A stretch of DNA of 64,000 bases from contig NZ_CP171363.1 in the NCBI RefSeq assembly GCF_046523945.1, positions 1 through 64,000 of the forward strand, in the 5' to 3' direction. The position numbers were made by a program, and so were the translations under genes. Below, piece by piece: positions 43,818-52,759 of the stretch. Numbering within the stretch: the stretch's first letter is position 1; each line of letters starts with the position of its first letter. Origin of the DNA: Faucicola mancuniensis (GTDB lineage: Bacteria; Pseudomonadota; Gammaproteobacteria; Pseudomonadales; Moraxellaceae). The notes beneath the pieces were generated by a model. That model searched no databases. It was not told where the DNA came from and worked only from the letters and a program-made list of their open reading frames with translations.

Positions 43818-45543
43818 CTAACCCTTATTTAAATTCTGATTAAGCAAATTCAAATTATAAAGACCATATTCTATTATATTAGGTATAGTTTGCTTTACAA
43901 TAAGCCAACCCTCGACCAGTGAAGTTATGGAATTCACAAGTGTTAAAAATTTTACTATTTTCACTTTATCGTCAATCTCAATAACTCTCTCAGAAGTCTG
44001 TGGTTTATAACTAAATCCTAAAACTTCCCATCGACTAGATATTTCATCTAAATCCAAATTAAATACATTAAAATCTTCTAAATAAATATTTGGTGGATCA
44101 ACATCGTCAAATTCTAGTTTTTCCAAAAGAAAAGTATCTCCTTGGTTTCTAATTTTAACTATATCGAAATGTATTATATCCTCATCATCACTAATAATTT
44201 CATTTGAAACGTTGAAGAATTCCTCTGCACACGACAAAAAAACAAAAAAGTCTGATAAAACAATGGCATAATAGTAATTTTTCCGACGAATTAAAACCAT
44301 GCCAAACCTTATCAGACTAGAAAGAATTTTATCGCAAAACCTAACAATACACAAGGCAAAAATCAACTGCTTAAGTCTAATGATAATAGCCATCATTACC
44401 GCCCAAAGCAGTAACCTAAAAAAGATAGCCAGACACTTTACCAACAGCACAACAAATGACAGCAACTACCGAAGAATACAACGCTTTTTCGCCCAAACAC
44501 CCCTAAATGAACACCAAATAGCACGCCTTATCTTTCAACTATTTGGACTAAACAAAGTCACACTCACCATTGACCGTACCAACTGGAAATGGGGAAAAAG
44601 CAACATCAACATCTTCATGTTAGCTGTTGTACACAAAGGCATTGCCATACCCTTATACTGGACAATGCTAGACAAACAAGGCAACTCAAAAACACTAGAG
44701 AGAACACAACTCATTGAAAAATTCATTCACACCTTTGGTAAAGATAAAATACAAAAAGTATTAGCCGATAGAGAATTTGTGGGTTCTGCATGGTTCGACT
44801 GGCTAACAAAACAAAATATTAAATTTGCCATACGCATTAAAAAAGACAGTAAAGTGACCAATACACAAGGACAAAGCGTACAAATTAAAACACTATTTCA
44901 TAATTTAAACCAGCAAGATACTTATCACCATGCTAGAACACTCTTTGTTGATAAGTGTCCTGTCAAGGTATCGGCAAAGCTTGATAGTGATAATGATTAT
45001 GTGATTGTGGCTACCAATGATTTTGATGATATTGACCCTATGGCAACTTATGCGATGCGTTGGCAGATTGAAACGCTGTTTTCTTGTTTAAAGGGGCGTG
45101 GTTTTAATCTTGAGGATACGCATTTGACTAAACAAGACAGAGTGAGTAAATTGGTTGCGGTAAATGCGTTAGCCTTTTGTTGGGCTTATTTGACTGGCTT
45201 GGCGGTCATTGATGATAAGCCTAGTCATTATAAACGTTGCCTTAAGTCTAATGGTCGTCCTCAGTCAAGTGTTTTTGCTTTGGGGTTAGATTTTCTGATT
45301 GATGGATTTAGATGGTTTATTATGTGTGGTGATTTTGCTTTTTTTAATAGGTTGGTTGATTTTCTCAGTTTTAAAAGAAAATCAACTTTATTTTAGTAGT
45401 TTCTGTCGTGTGCAGAGGAAGAATTCATAATTATAATTTGATATACGATTAATTTGTGCTGATGTTAAGTTTCTAAATTTGATGGAATAATTTCTAAATC
45501 CAATTTTATAAAAGTCATAACCATGTCTACCGTATTTTTCCAT
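43818..45543 (-). pseudogene. Probable immunity gene interrupted by an IS4-family element
   Basis: The 5' part (45543-45418) reads MEKYGRHGYDFYKIGFRNYS and the 3' part (44222-43818) reads FFNVSNEIISDDEDIIHFDI through VEGWLIVKQTIPNIIEYG to LNQNLNKG. Removing the IS and one copy of the 9-bp duplication GAAGAATTC joins them in frame (NYNYEFFNVSNEI), giving about 175 aa. The ATG overlaps the end of a toxin tail (stop at 45529), as for other pairs here. The family is unknown to me; the acidic composition fits an immunity protein. The long open frame that runs from 44465 through the IS end is an artefact. Confidence 0.72.
44223..45417 (+). mobile_element. IS4-family insertion sequence 1
   Basis: A 1195-bp element bounded by CTCTGCACACGAC and its inverted copy GTCGTGTGCAGAG, with a perfect 9-bp target duplication GAAGAATTC (44214-44222 and 45418-45426). 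One gene (44299-45396, 365 aa) encodes an intact DDE transposase: TLTIDRTNWKWGKSNINIFM (D), KVLADREFVGSAWF (D) and MRWQIETLFSCLKGRGFNLE (E), the last being the YREK-like region of IS4 proteins. It is identical or nearly so to two more copies, so recently active. Confidence 0.93.
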
Positions 45544-45790
45544 TTTGGATAGTTACTATACCATCTTTTGCTTGTATATATATGGTTCTAAAATTAGTCG
45601 CTCTACCTAGTGCATTTTTAAAACCAGTTTCAGGGTTTACTTGAGATAAATTATATACCTTCGAAATTTCAGCTTTTGTAAATTGAGGACTACCGTCAGT
45701 ATCTATGCAAAAGCATAGTATTATTTTTTTGACCTTATAGTCTCTTAACTTGCTGTTATATCTCCTGTTTCTAGTCTATCAGATTAGTTC
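45529..45790 (-). pseudogene. Orphan toxin tail before the interrupted immunity gene
   Basis: The minus-strand frame from about 45790 reads SKLRDYKVKKIILCFCIDTD, GSPQFTKAEISKVYNLSQVN, PETGFKNALGRATNFRTIYI and ends QAKDGIVTIQNGKIR with a stop at 45529. It lacks a start and an upstream partner domain. The RATNFRTIYI style end is seen in RHS/CDI toxin tails, but I cannot name the family. The immunity ATG (45543) lies within its last codons. Confidence 0.5.
45702..45717. repeat. Perfect 6-bp-stem hairpin followed by a T run
   Basis: CTATGCAAAAGCATAG followed by TATTATTTTTTT on the plus strand would make a small terminator-like hairpin, but no plus-strand gene ends here. It lies within the toxin tail frame. 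Confidence 0.4.
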
Positions 45791-45805
45791 TGCTAGTCTA
45801 GAGCC

Positions 45806-46279
45806 TTATTTATTACAATCACTTTTTTCATAGTAGAATATATTAATTCTTAGTCTTGGAAATCCATTGGTATTTGCAGATTCTATAAAAGTGAATCTTG
45901 ATAAATTCATTCCTATTTTTCCATAACAATAACTAAGAAATATATTTTCATCATCTTTAGTCCTTTTAGGTACCATCTTCCAGTAAGGATTACTATCTAA
46001 ATTATCTCTTATCGTTTTAATTTCTTCTCCTTTAGGATTATTATAATAATAGCTTAAATATGTATAACCATTTTGTCTTATTCTATTTTCTGTTACATCA
46101 GGAGGTCGAACATTTTTAGTAACACCTTCCATTAGATTTTTTAATTGTATAGAAATCTGTTCCAAATTAACAAGTTCCTTTTTGTTGTTTTTTAGCTTGT
46201 CTGTATCTTTATATCCTAGAAAAATACTTATGCTTATAAGCCCAATGATTAAGATATGTACAATATATTTTTTTAACAT
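45806..46279 (-). CDS. Membrane-anchored hypothetical protein between two IS4 elements
   Basis: A 157-aa protein with an N-terminal membrane anchor or uncleaved signal (YIVHILIIGLISISIFLGY) and a hydrophilic outer part (RIRQNGYTYLSYYYNNPKGE, FLSYCYGKIGMNLSRFTF, IFYYEKSDCNK). I do not recognise it. It lies in a short island between two inverted IS4-family copies, behind the RHS toxin and its immunity candidate and ahead of an orphan toxin tail, so an immunity or periplasmic inhibitor role is possible. The start at 46279 is 13 bp from the IS4 end at 46292, which may have removed its promoter. Confidence 0.55.
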   Translation of the reverse strand: MLKKYIVHILIIGLISISIFLGYKDTDKLKNNKKELVNLEQISIQLKNLMEGVTKNVRPPDVTENRIRQNGYTYLSYYYNNPKGEEIKTIRDNLDSNPYWKMVPKRTKDDENIFLSYCYGKIGMNLSRFTFIESANTNGFPRLRINIFYYEKSDCNK

Positions 46280-46291
46280 ATTATTTTTTTC

Positions 46292-47486
46292 CTCTGCACA
46301 CGACAGAAACTACTAAAATAAAGTTGATTTTCTTTTAAAACTGAGAAAATCAACCAACCTATTAAAAAAAGCAAAATCACCACACATAATAAACCATCTA
46401 AATCCATCAATCAGAAAATCTAACCCCAAAGCAAAAACACTTAACTGAGGACGACCATTAGACTTAAGGCAACGTTTATAATGACTAGGCTTATCATCAA
46501 TGACCGCCAAGCCAGTCAAATAAGCCCAACAAAAGGCTAACGCATTTACCGCAACCAATTTACTCACTCTGTCTTGTTTAGTCAAATGCGTATCCTCAAG
46601 ATTAAAACCACGCCCCTTTAAACAAGAAAACAGCGTTTCAATCTGCCAACGCATCGCATAAGTTGCCATAGGGTCAATATCATCAAAATCATTGGTAGCC
46701 ACAATCACATAATCATTATCACTATCAAGCTTTGCCGATACCTTGACAGGACACTTATCAACAAAGAGTGTTCTAGCATGGTGATAAGTATCTTGCTGGT
46801 TTAAATTATGAAATAGTGTTTTAATTTGTACGCTTTGTCCTTGTGTATTGGTCACTTTACTGTCTTTTTTAATGCGTATGGCAAATTTAATATTTTGTTT
46901 TGTTAGCCAGTCGAACCATGCAGAACCCACAAATTCTCTATCGGCTAATACTTTTTGTATTTTATCTTTACCAAAGGTGTGAATGAATTTTTCAATGAGT
47001 TGTGTTCTCTCTAGTGTTTTTGAGTTGCCTTGTTTGTCTAGCATTGTCCAGTATAAGGGTATGGCAATGCCTTTGTGTACAACAGCTAACATGAAGATGT
47101 TGATGTTGCTTTTTCCCCATTTCCAGTTGGTACGGTCAATGGTGAGTGTGACTTTGTTTAGTCCAAATAGTTGAAAGATAAGGCGTGCTATTTGGTGTTC
47201 ATTTAGGGGTGTTTGGGCGAAAAAGCGTTGTATTCTTCGGTAGTTGCTGTCATTTGTTGTGCTGTTGGTAAAGTGTCTGGCTATCTTTTTTAGGTTACTG
47301 CTTTGGGCGGTAATGATGGCTATTATCATTAGACTTAAGCAGTTGATTTTTGCCTTGTGTATTGTTAGGTTTTGCGATAAAATTCTTTCTAGTCTGATAA
47401 GGTTTGGCATGGTTTTAATTCGTCGGAAAAATTACTATTATGCCATTGTTTTATCAGACTTTTTTGTTTTTTTGTCGTGTGCAGAG
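46292..47486 (-). mobile_element. IS4-family insertion sequence 2
   Basis: A 1195-bp element with the CTCTGCACACGAC terminal repeats, inverted relative to copies 1 and 3. It encodes an intact 365-aa transposase (46313-47410) that differs from copy 1 by one residue that I could see (RPQL for RPQS). The flanks (ATTTTTTTC and GATTTTTAG) do not form a 9-bp duplication, so one side was probably exchanged by recombination between IS copies. Confidence 0.92.
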
Positions 47487-47592
47487 GATTTTTAGTTAGT
47501 TTTTGTGCTTGTTCGGGTGTCATTTTTTTTGTTTGGTTTTGGTTGATAAAGTTAGTATTATATCAGTTTTGTTTGTTGGTTTGGAAAGAGGT

Positions 47593-48063
47593 CTAATATG
47601 ATTTAGCCCAAAAAGAGAGAAGAAAAATATTTTTACATTCATCAATAGGAATCGCTAAGAACTCTGTTCTGTATTTTTCAAAGTTTAATTTTATGTTAAA
47701 AACTTCAATATCATTGATATTTACATTGATAAAATCTTCAAAACAAAACTGTATATAATCCATTATTTTATAACTCAAAATATTATTTCGATTTTTGTCA
47801 TAATTTGACGAGTTATTAAAAGGTTTCTGTAAAATTTTAAAGCTAATAATTTTTTCCATATCATAAAATTTAATTTTTTTGAAATCCAAACTCTTTTGGT
47901 CGTAAGGTAAATCATAGAAACCAACTATGGAAGAAAGTAAATTATTATTGGAGTTTTCTATAACTATGGCTGTCATAGTATAATCTCCAATATCTCTATC
48001 AATACTTGACAGAGCATTTAGAAACCCACTTAAAAATTGTAAATTTTCCATATTTATATTCAT
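47593..48063 (-). CDS. Probable immunity protein of the RHS toxin
   Basis: A 156-aa, probably cytoplasmic protein starting MNINMENLQFLSGFLNALSS. Its ATG overlaps the RHS stop codon in an ATGA arrangement (48063/48060), so the two are translationally coupled. Features: an acidic N-terminal helix, a central beta-like part (YTMTAIVIENSNNNLLSSIV) and a C-terminus ending FLLSFWAKSY. The family is unknown to me; the role is inferred from the coupling to a polymorphic toxin. The reading frame is intact, and an IS4 copy lies 107 bp downstream. Confidence 0.65.
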   Translation of the reverse strand: MNINMENLQFLSGFLNALSSIDRDIGDYTMTAIVIENSNNNLLSSIVGFYDLPYDQKSLDFKKIKFYDMEKIISFKILQKPFNNSSNYDKNRNNILSYKIMDYIQFCFEDFINVNINDIEVFNIKLNFEKYRTEFLAIPIDECKNIFLLSFWAKSY

Positions 48064-51000
48064 TTGCTATCCTCATCTTTATCCATAAAAAATGGGACAT
48101 CAATACAATTTTCTTTACAATATTGGTCGAATCTTCTTTTTAGTTTATCTTTATGGTCTTGAAGTTTTTTTATATATTTTTGATGGTCGGCATAAACTTT
48201 AGTACCTTTTTCTGCTGGATTTAAGTCAGATTTACGCCAAGCAATAGTGGTTTTTAAATCTTCTAGTGCTTTCTCAAGTTCATTACATGGTTCGTACCCA
48301 TTCATGTTAAGAATTTCTTTTTCTCTTGCGTGTGAAATAGTATTGGGATAGGGTGCAATGCCTGCCATAGGTATAAGACTATCACTTGGTATAGAGACAG
48401 CAACCACGCCTACACCTACAGCAGCAGCGACAGGTGCAGCATTAATTGCTGTTGCTATCCCAGTTGCAATAGCAGATATACCTTCGCCAATCGCAGTTGT
48501 AATTGCAGGAGCAGCAGCTAAACACATTGGGCATAATCCACTAGGGTCGCTATATTCAAGCGGACTACCACCCACATACCCCCACCGATTAAGCCCACCT
48601 GCCAAATCAATTGGGTCATTCTCCACATACCGCCCCGTTTTTGGGTCGTAGAACCTAAAATAATTATAAAATAGCCCTGTTTCTGTGTCTTCGTATTGCC
48701 CCGCCATGCGTAACGGCATCTTAACATTCGCCACCTGCGGAGCAACATCCCCAAACGCATCGCCCTCCCATCGCCACAATACCTCGCTATTTGCTCCTAG
48801 AATCGCTCTAGGCGTGCCCAAATGGTCAGAGTGGATAGAAAGTACCTGACCCGCCTTCTCGCTCGTTACAAGCGAAATGGGAGCGTTTCCAAGATATAGA
48901 TATTCTCTGATAGGATTGCCATTGGCATCATACTCCCCCAATGGCTTGCCTTGCTCGTCATACACAAAGTAGGTTTTGCTGTTGCCACTGTTTTTTTGTA
49001 CCCGTTGCCCTAGGGCGTTATACACATTCACCACCCCAACCGAGCCGTTTTGGATGCGGTCAATGCGTCCCTCGCTGTTATAGCTGTAACTGCGTGTGCC
49101 GTCGTTAGTGACTTTACCACTGGCATCATAGCTAAAGGCTTGGTATTGGTTCGTCCCTGCTTTGACAGGAGTGGTGTTGGTGGCGATACCATTCACCGTT
49201 TTTTGGGTGCGATTGGCGTTGTTGTCGTAGCTATAGCCAAGTTGGGCAGTGGTCTGCCCTTGGGTTAGGCTTTGATTGGTGAGACGGTCAAGGCGGTCAT
49301 GCTGAAATAGTCCGTTAATCCCTGCTTTGCTGTCGGTCAGGTTGGTGATACGGTTGCCCACATCATACTGATAACTACGCTGTATGGCAGGGTCGTTGAT
49401 TTGGGTCAGTCTGCCATCCAAGTCGTATTGGTAACTGACCGCTTGCTTAGTCTGTGACCAGTTGTAGCCTTTGATACCGTTGGGGCTGTAACTGATGTTA
49501 TCAATGACCTGTACGGTTTGGTTGTCGATGGTTTTGAGTTGCACCCCTTTTAAGATGCCTTTGTCATACTGATACACCGCCAACTGCCCACTTGGGTAGC
49601 GAATTTCGTCAAGCTGTCCGCCTTGCGTGTAGTGGTAGCGGGTAGTAAGTACGGTTTTTTCAGTGGTCTGTACTTTTTCAATCAGCTGGTTATTGGAGTT
49701 GTACTGGTAGGTCGTTGTGCCACTGGTATCGGTGAGTCTGTTAATGCGACCTTTGTCGTCATAGCTGTAACTGGCTAATACTTTGCCTGAACCTTCGGCT
49801 CGTTGGGTCAATCTGCCTTTGTCGTCATAGCTGTAGTTTTGGGTGCGACCTGCTCCGTCGGTTTGACTAACCACTTGTCCTTTACCGTTGTATTGGTTGG
49901 TGGCTTTGCCTGTGTCAGGGCTTTCGGTGGTCAGTACGTCACCAAAGGCATTGTAGCTGTAGCTGGTCGTGACTTTGTTGCTGTCGGTGACGGTGAGCAG
50001 TTGGTCAAGGGCGTTGTAAGTGTAATTGACAGGCTGACCATTGGCATCGATGTCTTGGATTTTGCGTTTTAAGCTGTCGTACTGACTGCCTGTGGTGCGT
50101 GCTAAGGCATCTTGGGTTTGTGTTAAGTTGTCTTGGTTGTCATAGCCATAAGACTGATTTTGCCCATTGTTGCCTGTATCTATGGTTAGGCGACCTAGGG
50201 TGTCGTAGCTTTGTTTGTGACTGTTCGCAAGTGTCCCTTGGGGGTCGTGTTTTTGGGTTTCGATGATGTCACCCGCCCCGTTTAGGGTGTAGCTGATGCG
50301 ATTGCCGAGGCTGTCGGTCATGCCAATCATGCGGTGGGCATCGTCGTATTGGTAGCTAATGACTTGCCCGTCAGGGAGCGTGGTTTTGATGAGCTGACCA
50401 ACACCATCATATTGATAGGTAGTGGTGGCGGTTTGGGTGGGCTGTTTGGTGATATTAAACTTAACAGGGTTAGGCAACAAAGGTTTCTTAAAGGCTTTTC
50501 TAACACTGTTTTGAAAGTCAATCCAGCCACTTTTAGCTTGGCTTAGTTCTTTAAGGGTGGGGTAACCGATGGTGATGGTTTGGGTAAGTACCCGCCCTGC
50601 ATCGTCATAGGTAAGTTTGGTGACTTGTCCTGTAGGACTGGTAATCGTCTGCGGTTTGTTGTTGGCATTGTAGTCGCTGTAAGTGGTGGTTAAGCCTTGG
50701 GCATCGATGCTTTGAACTAAGTTACCTTTGTTGTCATATGCCCATTTGCTGGTCTGTCCCTGCGGGTTGGTCTCACTTAGCTTTTGGGCATTGGCGTTGT
50801 AAGTGTAGCTCCAAGTGCGTGACTCTTGGGTTTGGGGGTCGATGATGGTTTTGCTTAAAGCGTTGCCTTTCTCATCATAGGTGTAACTGGTGATGCGTAG
50901 GGCTTGTTTGAGACTGCCGTCAGGGTTGGCACTGCCTTCGGTGATTTTGGTTTTGACAGGTAAATTTTCTGACCATTCGGTGAGCGCGATTTTACTGTCA

Positions 51001-52637
51001 GTTGTGCCAAAGGCTTCAATACGGCTGGTTTCTAGGTTACGGCTTTGGTCATAGGTGTATTTGGTGGTTAGCCCGTTTTTGGTTTCCGAGATGATATTGC
51101 CACCTTGGTCATATTGGCGGTCAATGGACTGACCTGCGATGACTTGGTGGGTAATACGATTTGTACCTGATACCAAAGCTAGGTTATAACTGCGGTTGTT
51201 GCCATATTCATCGGTTACTTGCGTAACACCATCCTCGAAGCTTAATGTGAATTTTTGGGTTGACCCTGCATGCTCGGTTAAAATACCTCTGTTAGCACTA
51301 TCATAGGCGTAGGTAGCATAACGCTTACCATTTTCATCAATGATACCTGTGAGTAGATTAGGGTTGTCGTTGGGAGCTTTATCTGCTTCATCATAGATAT
51401 AGGTTTTAACGCCAAATCCTGGGCGTTTGACTGTAATTAGTCGACCTAAGTTATCATAACCATAATCAAGGGTTTTACCGTTCGGCAAGCCAATTTGTAC
51501 CAGTTTGCCTGTGGTGTCATAGCGATAGTTTAAGCTGTTACCAAGTTGGTCGGTGGCTGTGGCAATTTTACTATTTTGGTGGGTTAGATTGATGAATTGT
51601 CCATTGGGGTAATCAATGTGAGTAAGGTTGAATTGAGTATTTTCTGAGGTAGTAGGCGATATTACCTTTTCATATATCTCAATTACACCTGTTTTTAAAT
51701 TTTTGACTTGCCATGTATTATTTTGCTGAAGAATTTGAAGGTTGGTATCTGCATCTACAAACCAATTACCATTAGAAATTTCCGCAGTTATATAGCTTCC
51801 ATCACCTTTTATAATTCTTATTGAACTAAAATTAGCATCTTTATTTTGAGTGGCAATAATTTTATCACTATAACTCATGCTCCAATCTAAGTTAATGTCC
51901 GATATTAAGCTATTATATTGGCGAGTTACTCTTAATAAGCTATTGGAACTGGACCAATCTTTCTCGTTAAGCGTTTTATTTCCAGTAGTAATAGAACAAG
52001 GATTCCCAACTGAAGCTGAACAGCTTAAAAATTTTGGTGGGCTGTTTTGGTAACATAAGAAACCAGGATGCTTATTAAGATCTTTATACCAAATAAAGTC
52101 GTAACCTGAACGACAGTAATATTTGGGACTAGGCTTAATCCTGTATAATGTGTCTCCTGGAACATCCCATTCCCTATAGAATCTTTCACTCGCAACATAA
52201 CTTTTATACTGTATCGTTGGGTTAAATCTTATATGTTGTTCATTAGTCCGATAATTTTTGTCTAAAAATTTGTCATAATAATGTATATCGGGGTGACCAT
52301 AAAATGGATTACTATAACTACCCCAAGGTTGGTTAGTCCATTCTCCTACAGGGGTAAACGAATTTTTATATATGTCATAATCAGGATCAATTCTTTGTAT
52401 AAAACCTGACGCTTCAGCCTCTGAATTAAAATCTTTCATTGCCTGATCTTCAGGCGTGAAGATACCAGATTTAGACCACTTATATAAATATTTATTATCT
52501 TCTGGTTGTATAGCATCAGGAGTAAAACAATTAAGATGCCCTCCAAATTCCTTGCAGTCAGTTTCTACATAGTTACCATTAGCGAGTTGTGTAGTTAAAC
52601 CTACTAACACCGCTAATGTTATCAATTTTAATCTCAT
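48060..52637 (-). CDS. RHS/YD-repeat polymorphic toxin with Sec signal peptide
   Basis: A 1525-aa secreted toxin. Order: a signal peptide (MRLKLITLAVLVGLTTQLAN), about 170 residues rich in Tyr and Trp, a DUF6531-like start of the shell (GNPCSITTGNKTLNEKDWSS), then some 30 YD repeats (YDNLGRLITV, YDDAGRVLTQ, YDDKGRLTQR) to the RHS core (EDTETGLFYNYFRFYDPKTG, GGLNRWGYVGGSPLEYSDPS-GL). The toxin after the DPSGL cleavage-type motif starts with a hydrophobic Ala-rich segment of about 60 residues and ends in a helical Lys/Asp-rich domain (WRKSDLNPAEKGTKVYADHQ, KLKRRFDQYCKENC). I do not recognise that domain. No VgrG, PAAR or type VI gene is nearby, so Sec export then surface display or release is more likely than T6SS. 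The frame is fully intact, in contrast to the fha genes. Confidence 0.85.
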   Translation of the reverse strand: MRLKLITLAVLVGLTTQLANGNYVETDCKEFGGHLNCFTPDAIQPEDNKYLYKWSKSGIFTPEDQAMKDFNSEAEASGFIQRIDPDYDIYKNSFTPVGEWTNQPWGSYSNPFYGHPDIHYYDKFLDKNYRTNEQHIRFNPTIQYKSYVASERFYREWDVPGDTLYRIKPSPKYYCRSGYDFIWYKDLNKHPGFLCYQNSPPKFLSCSASVGNPCSITTGNKTLNEKDWSSSNSLLRVTRQYNSLISDINLDWSMSYSDKIIATQNKDANFSSIRIIKGDGSYITAEISNGNWFVDADTNLQILQQNNTWQVKNLKTGVIEIYEKVISPTTSENTQFNLTHIDYPNGQFINLTHQNSKIATATDQLGNSLNYRYDTTGKLVQIGLPNGKTLDYGYDNLGRLITVKRPGFGVKTYIYDEADKAPNDNPNLLTGIIDENGKRYATYAYDSANRGILTEHAGSTQKFTLSFEDGVTQVTDEYGNNRSYNLALVSGTNRITHQVIAGQSIDRQYDQGGNIISETKNGLTTKYTYDQSRNLETSRIEAFGTTDSKIALTEWSENLPVKTKITEGSANPDGSLKQALRITSYTYDEKGNALSKTIIDPQTQESRTWSYTYNANAQKLSETNPQGQTSKWAYDNKGNLVQSIDAQGLTTTYSDYNANNKPQTITSPTGQVTKLTYDDAGRVLTQTITIGYPTLKELSQAKSGWIDFQNSVRKAFKKPLLPNPVKFNITKQPTQTATTTYQYDGVGQLIKTTLPDGQVISYQYDDAHRMIGMTDSLGNRISYTLNGAGDIIETQKHDPQGTLANSHKQSYDTLGRLTIDTGNNGQNQSYGYDNQDNLTQTQDALARTTGSQYDSLKRKIQDIDANGQPVNYTYNALDQLLTVTDSNKVTTSYSYNAFGDVLTTESPDTGKATNQYNGKGQVVSQTDGAGRTQNYSYDDKGRLTQRAEGSGKVLASYSYDDKGRINRLTDTSGTTTYQYNSNNQLIEKVQTTEKTVLTTRYHYTQGGQLDEIRYPSGQLAVYQYDKGILKGVQLKTIDNQTVQVIDNISYSPNGIKGYNWSQTKQAVSYQYDLDGRLTQINDPAIQRSYQYDVGNRITNLTDSKAGINGLFQHDRLDRLTNQSLTQGQTTAQLGYSYDNNANRTQKTVNGIATNTTPVKAGTNQYQAFSYDASGKVTNDGTRSYSYNSEGRIDRIQNGSVGVVNVYNALGQRVQKNSGNSKTYFVYDEQGKPLGEYDANGNPIREYLYLGNAPISLVTSEKAGQVLSIHSDHLGTPRAILGANSEVLWRWEGDAFGDVAPQVANVKMPLRMAGQYEDTETGLFYNYFRFYDPKTGRYVENDPIDLAGGLNRWGYVGGSPLEYSDPSGLCPMCLAAAPAITTAIGEGISAIATGIATAINAAPVAAAVGVGVVAVSIPSDSLIPMAGIAPYPNTISHAREKEILNMNGYEPCNELEKALEDLKTTIAWRKSDLNPAEKGTKVYADHQKYIKKLQDHKDKLKRRFDQYCKENCIDVPFFMDKDEDSK

Positions 52638-52759
52638 ATTCTATCTCTAAAATCAACACAATATGAATTTTAACTATTTTTTACTAAACAGTCAACAAAA
52701 CAGTCAACAAAAATCCGACTAATGGTTGACTATTATTCTACTTACTAAAAACAACGATT

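Noticed and set aside
43818..44465. A 215-aa minus-strand frame
   Set aside because: Its first half is antisense to the IS4 transposase. Only the last about 135 residues belong to a gene, whose true start is at 45543 beyond the IS.
44535..44726. Antisense frames within the IS4 and IS481 copies (for example 44535-44726, 30971-31345, 54118-54492)
   Set aside because: They are on the opposite strand of intact transposase genes and repeat in each copy; no independent evidence.
52680..52720. Two copies of CAGTCAACAAAA upstream of the RHS gene as an operator
   Set aside because: Only a 12-bp tandem word in AT-rich sequence, with nothing else to support binding or a duplication of an element.
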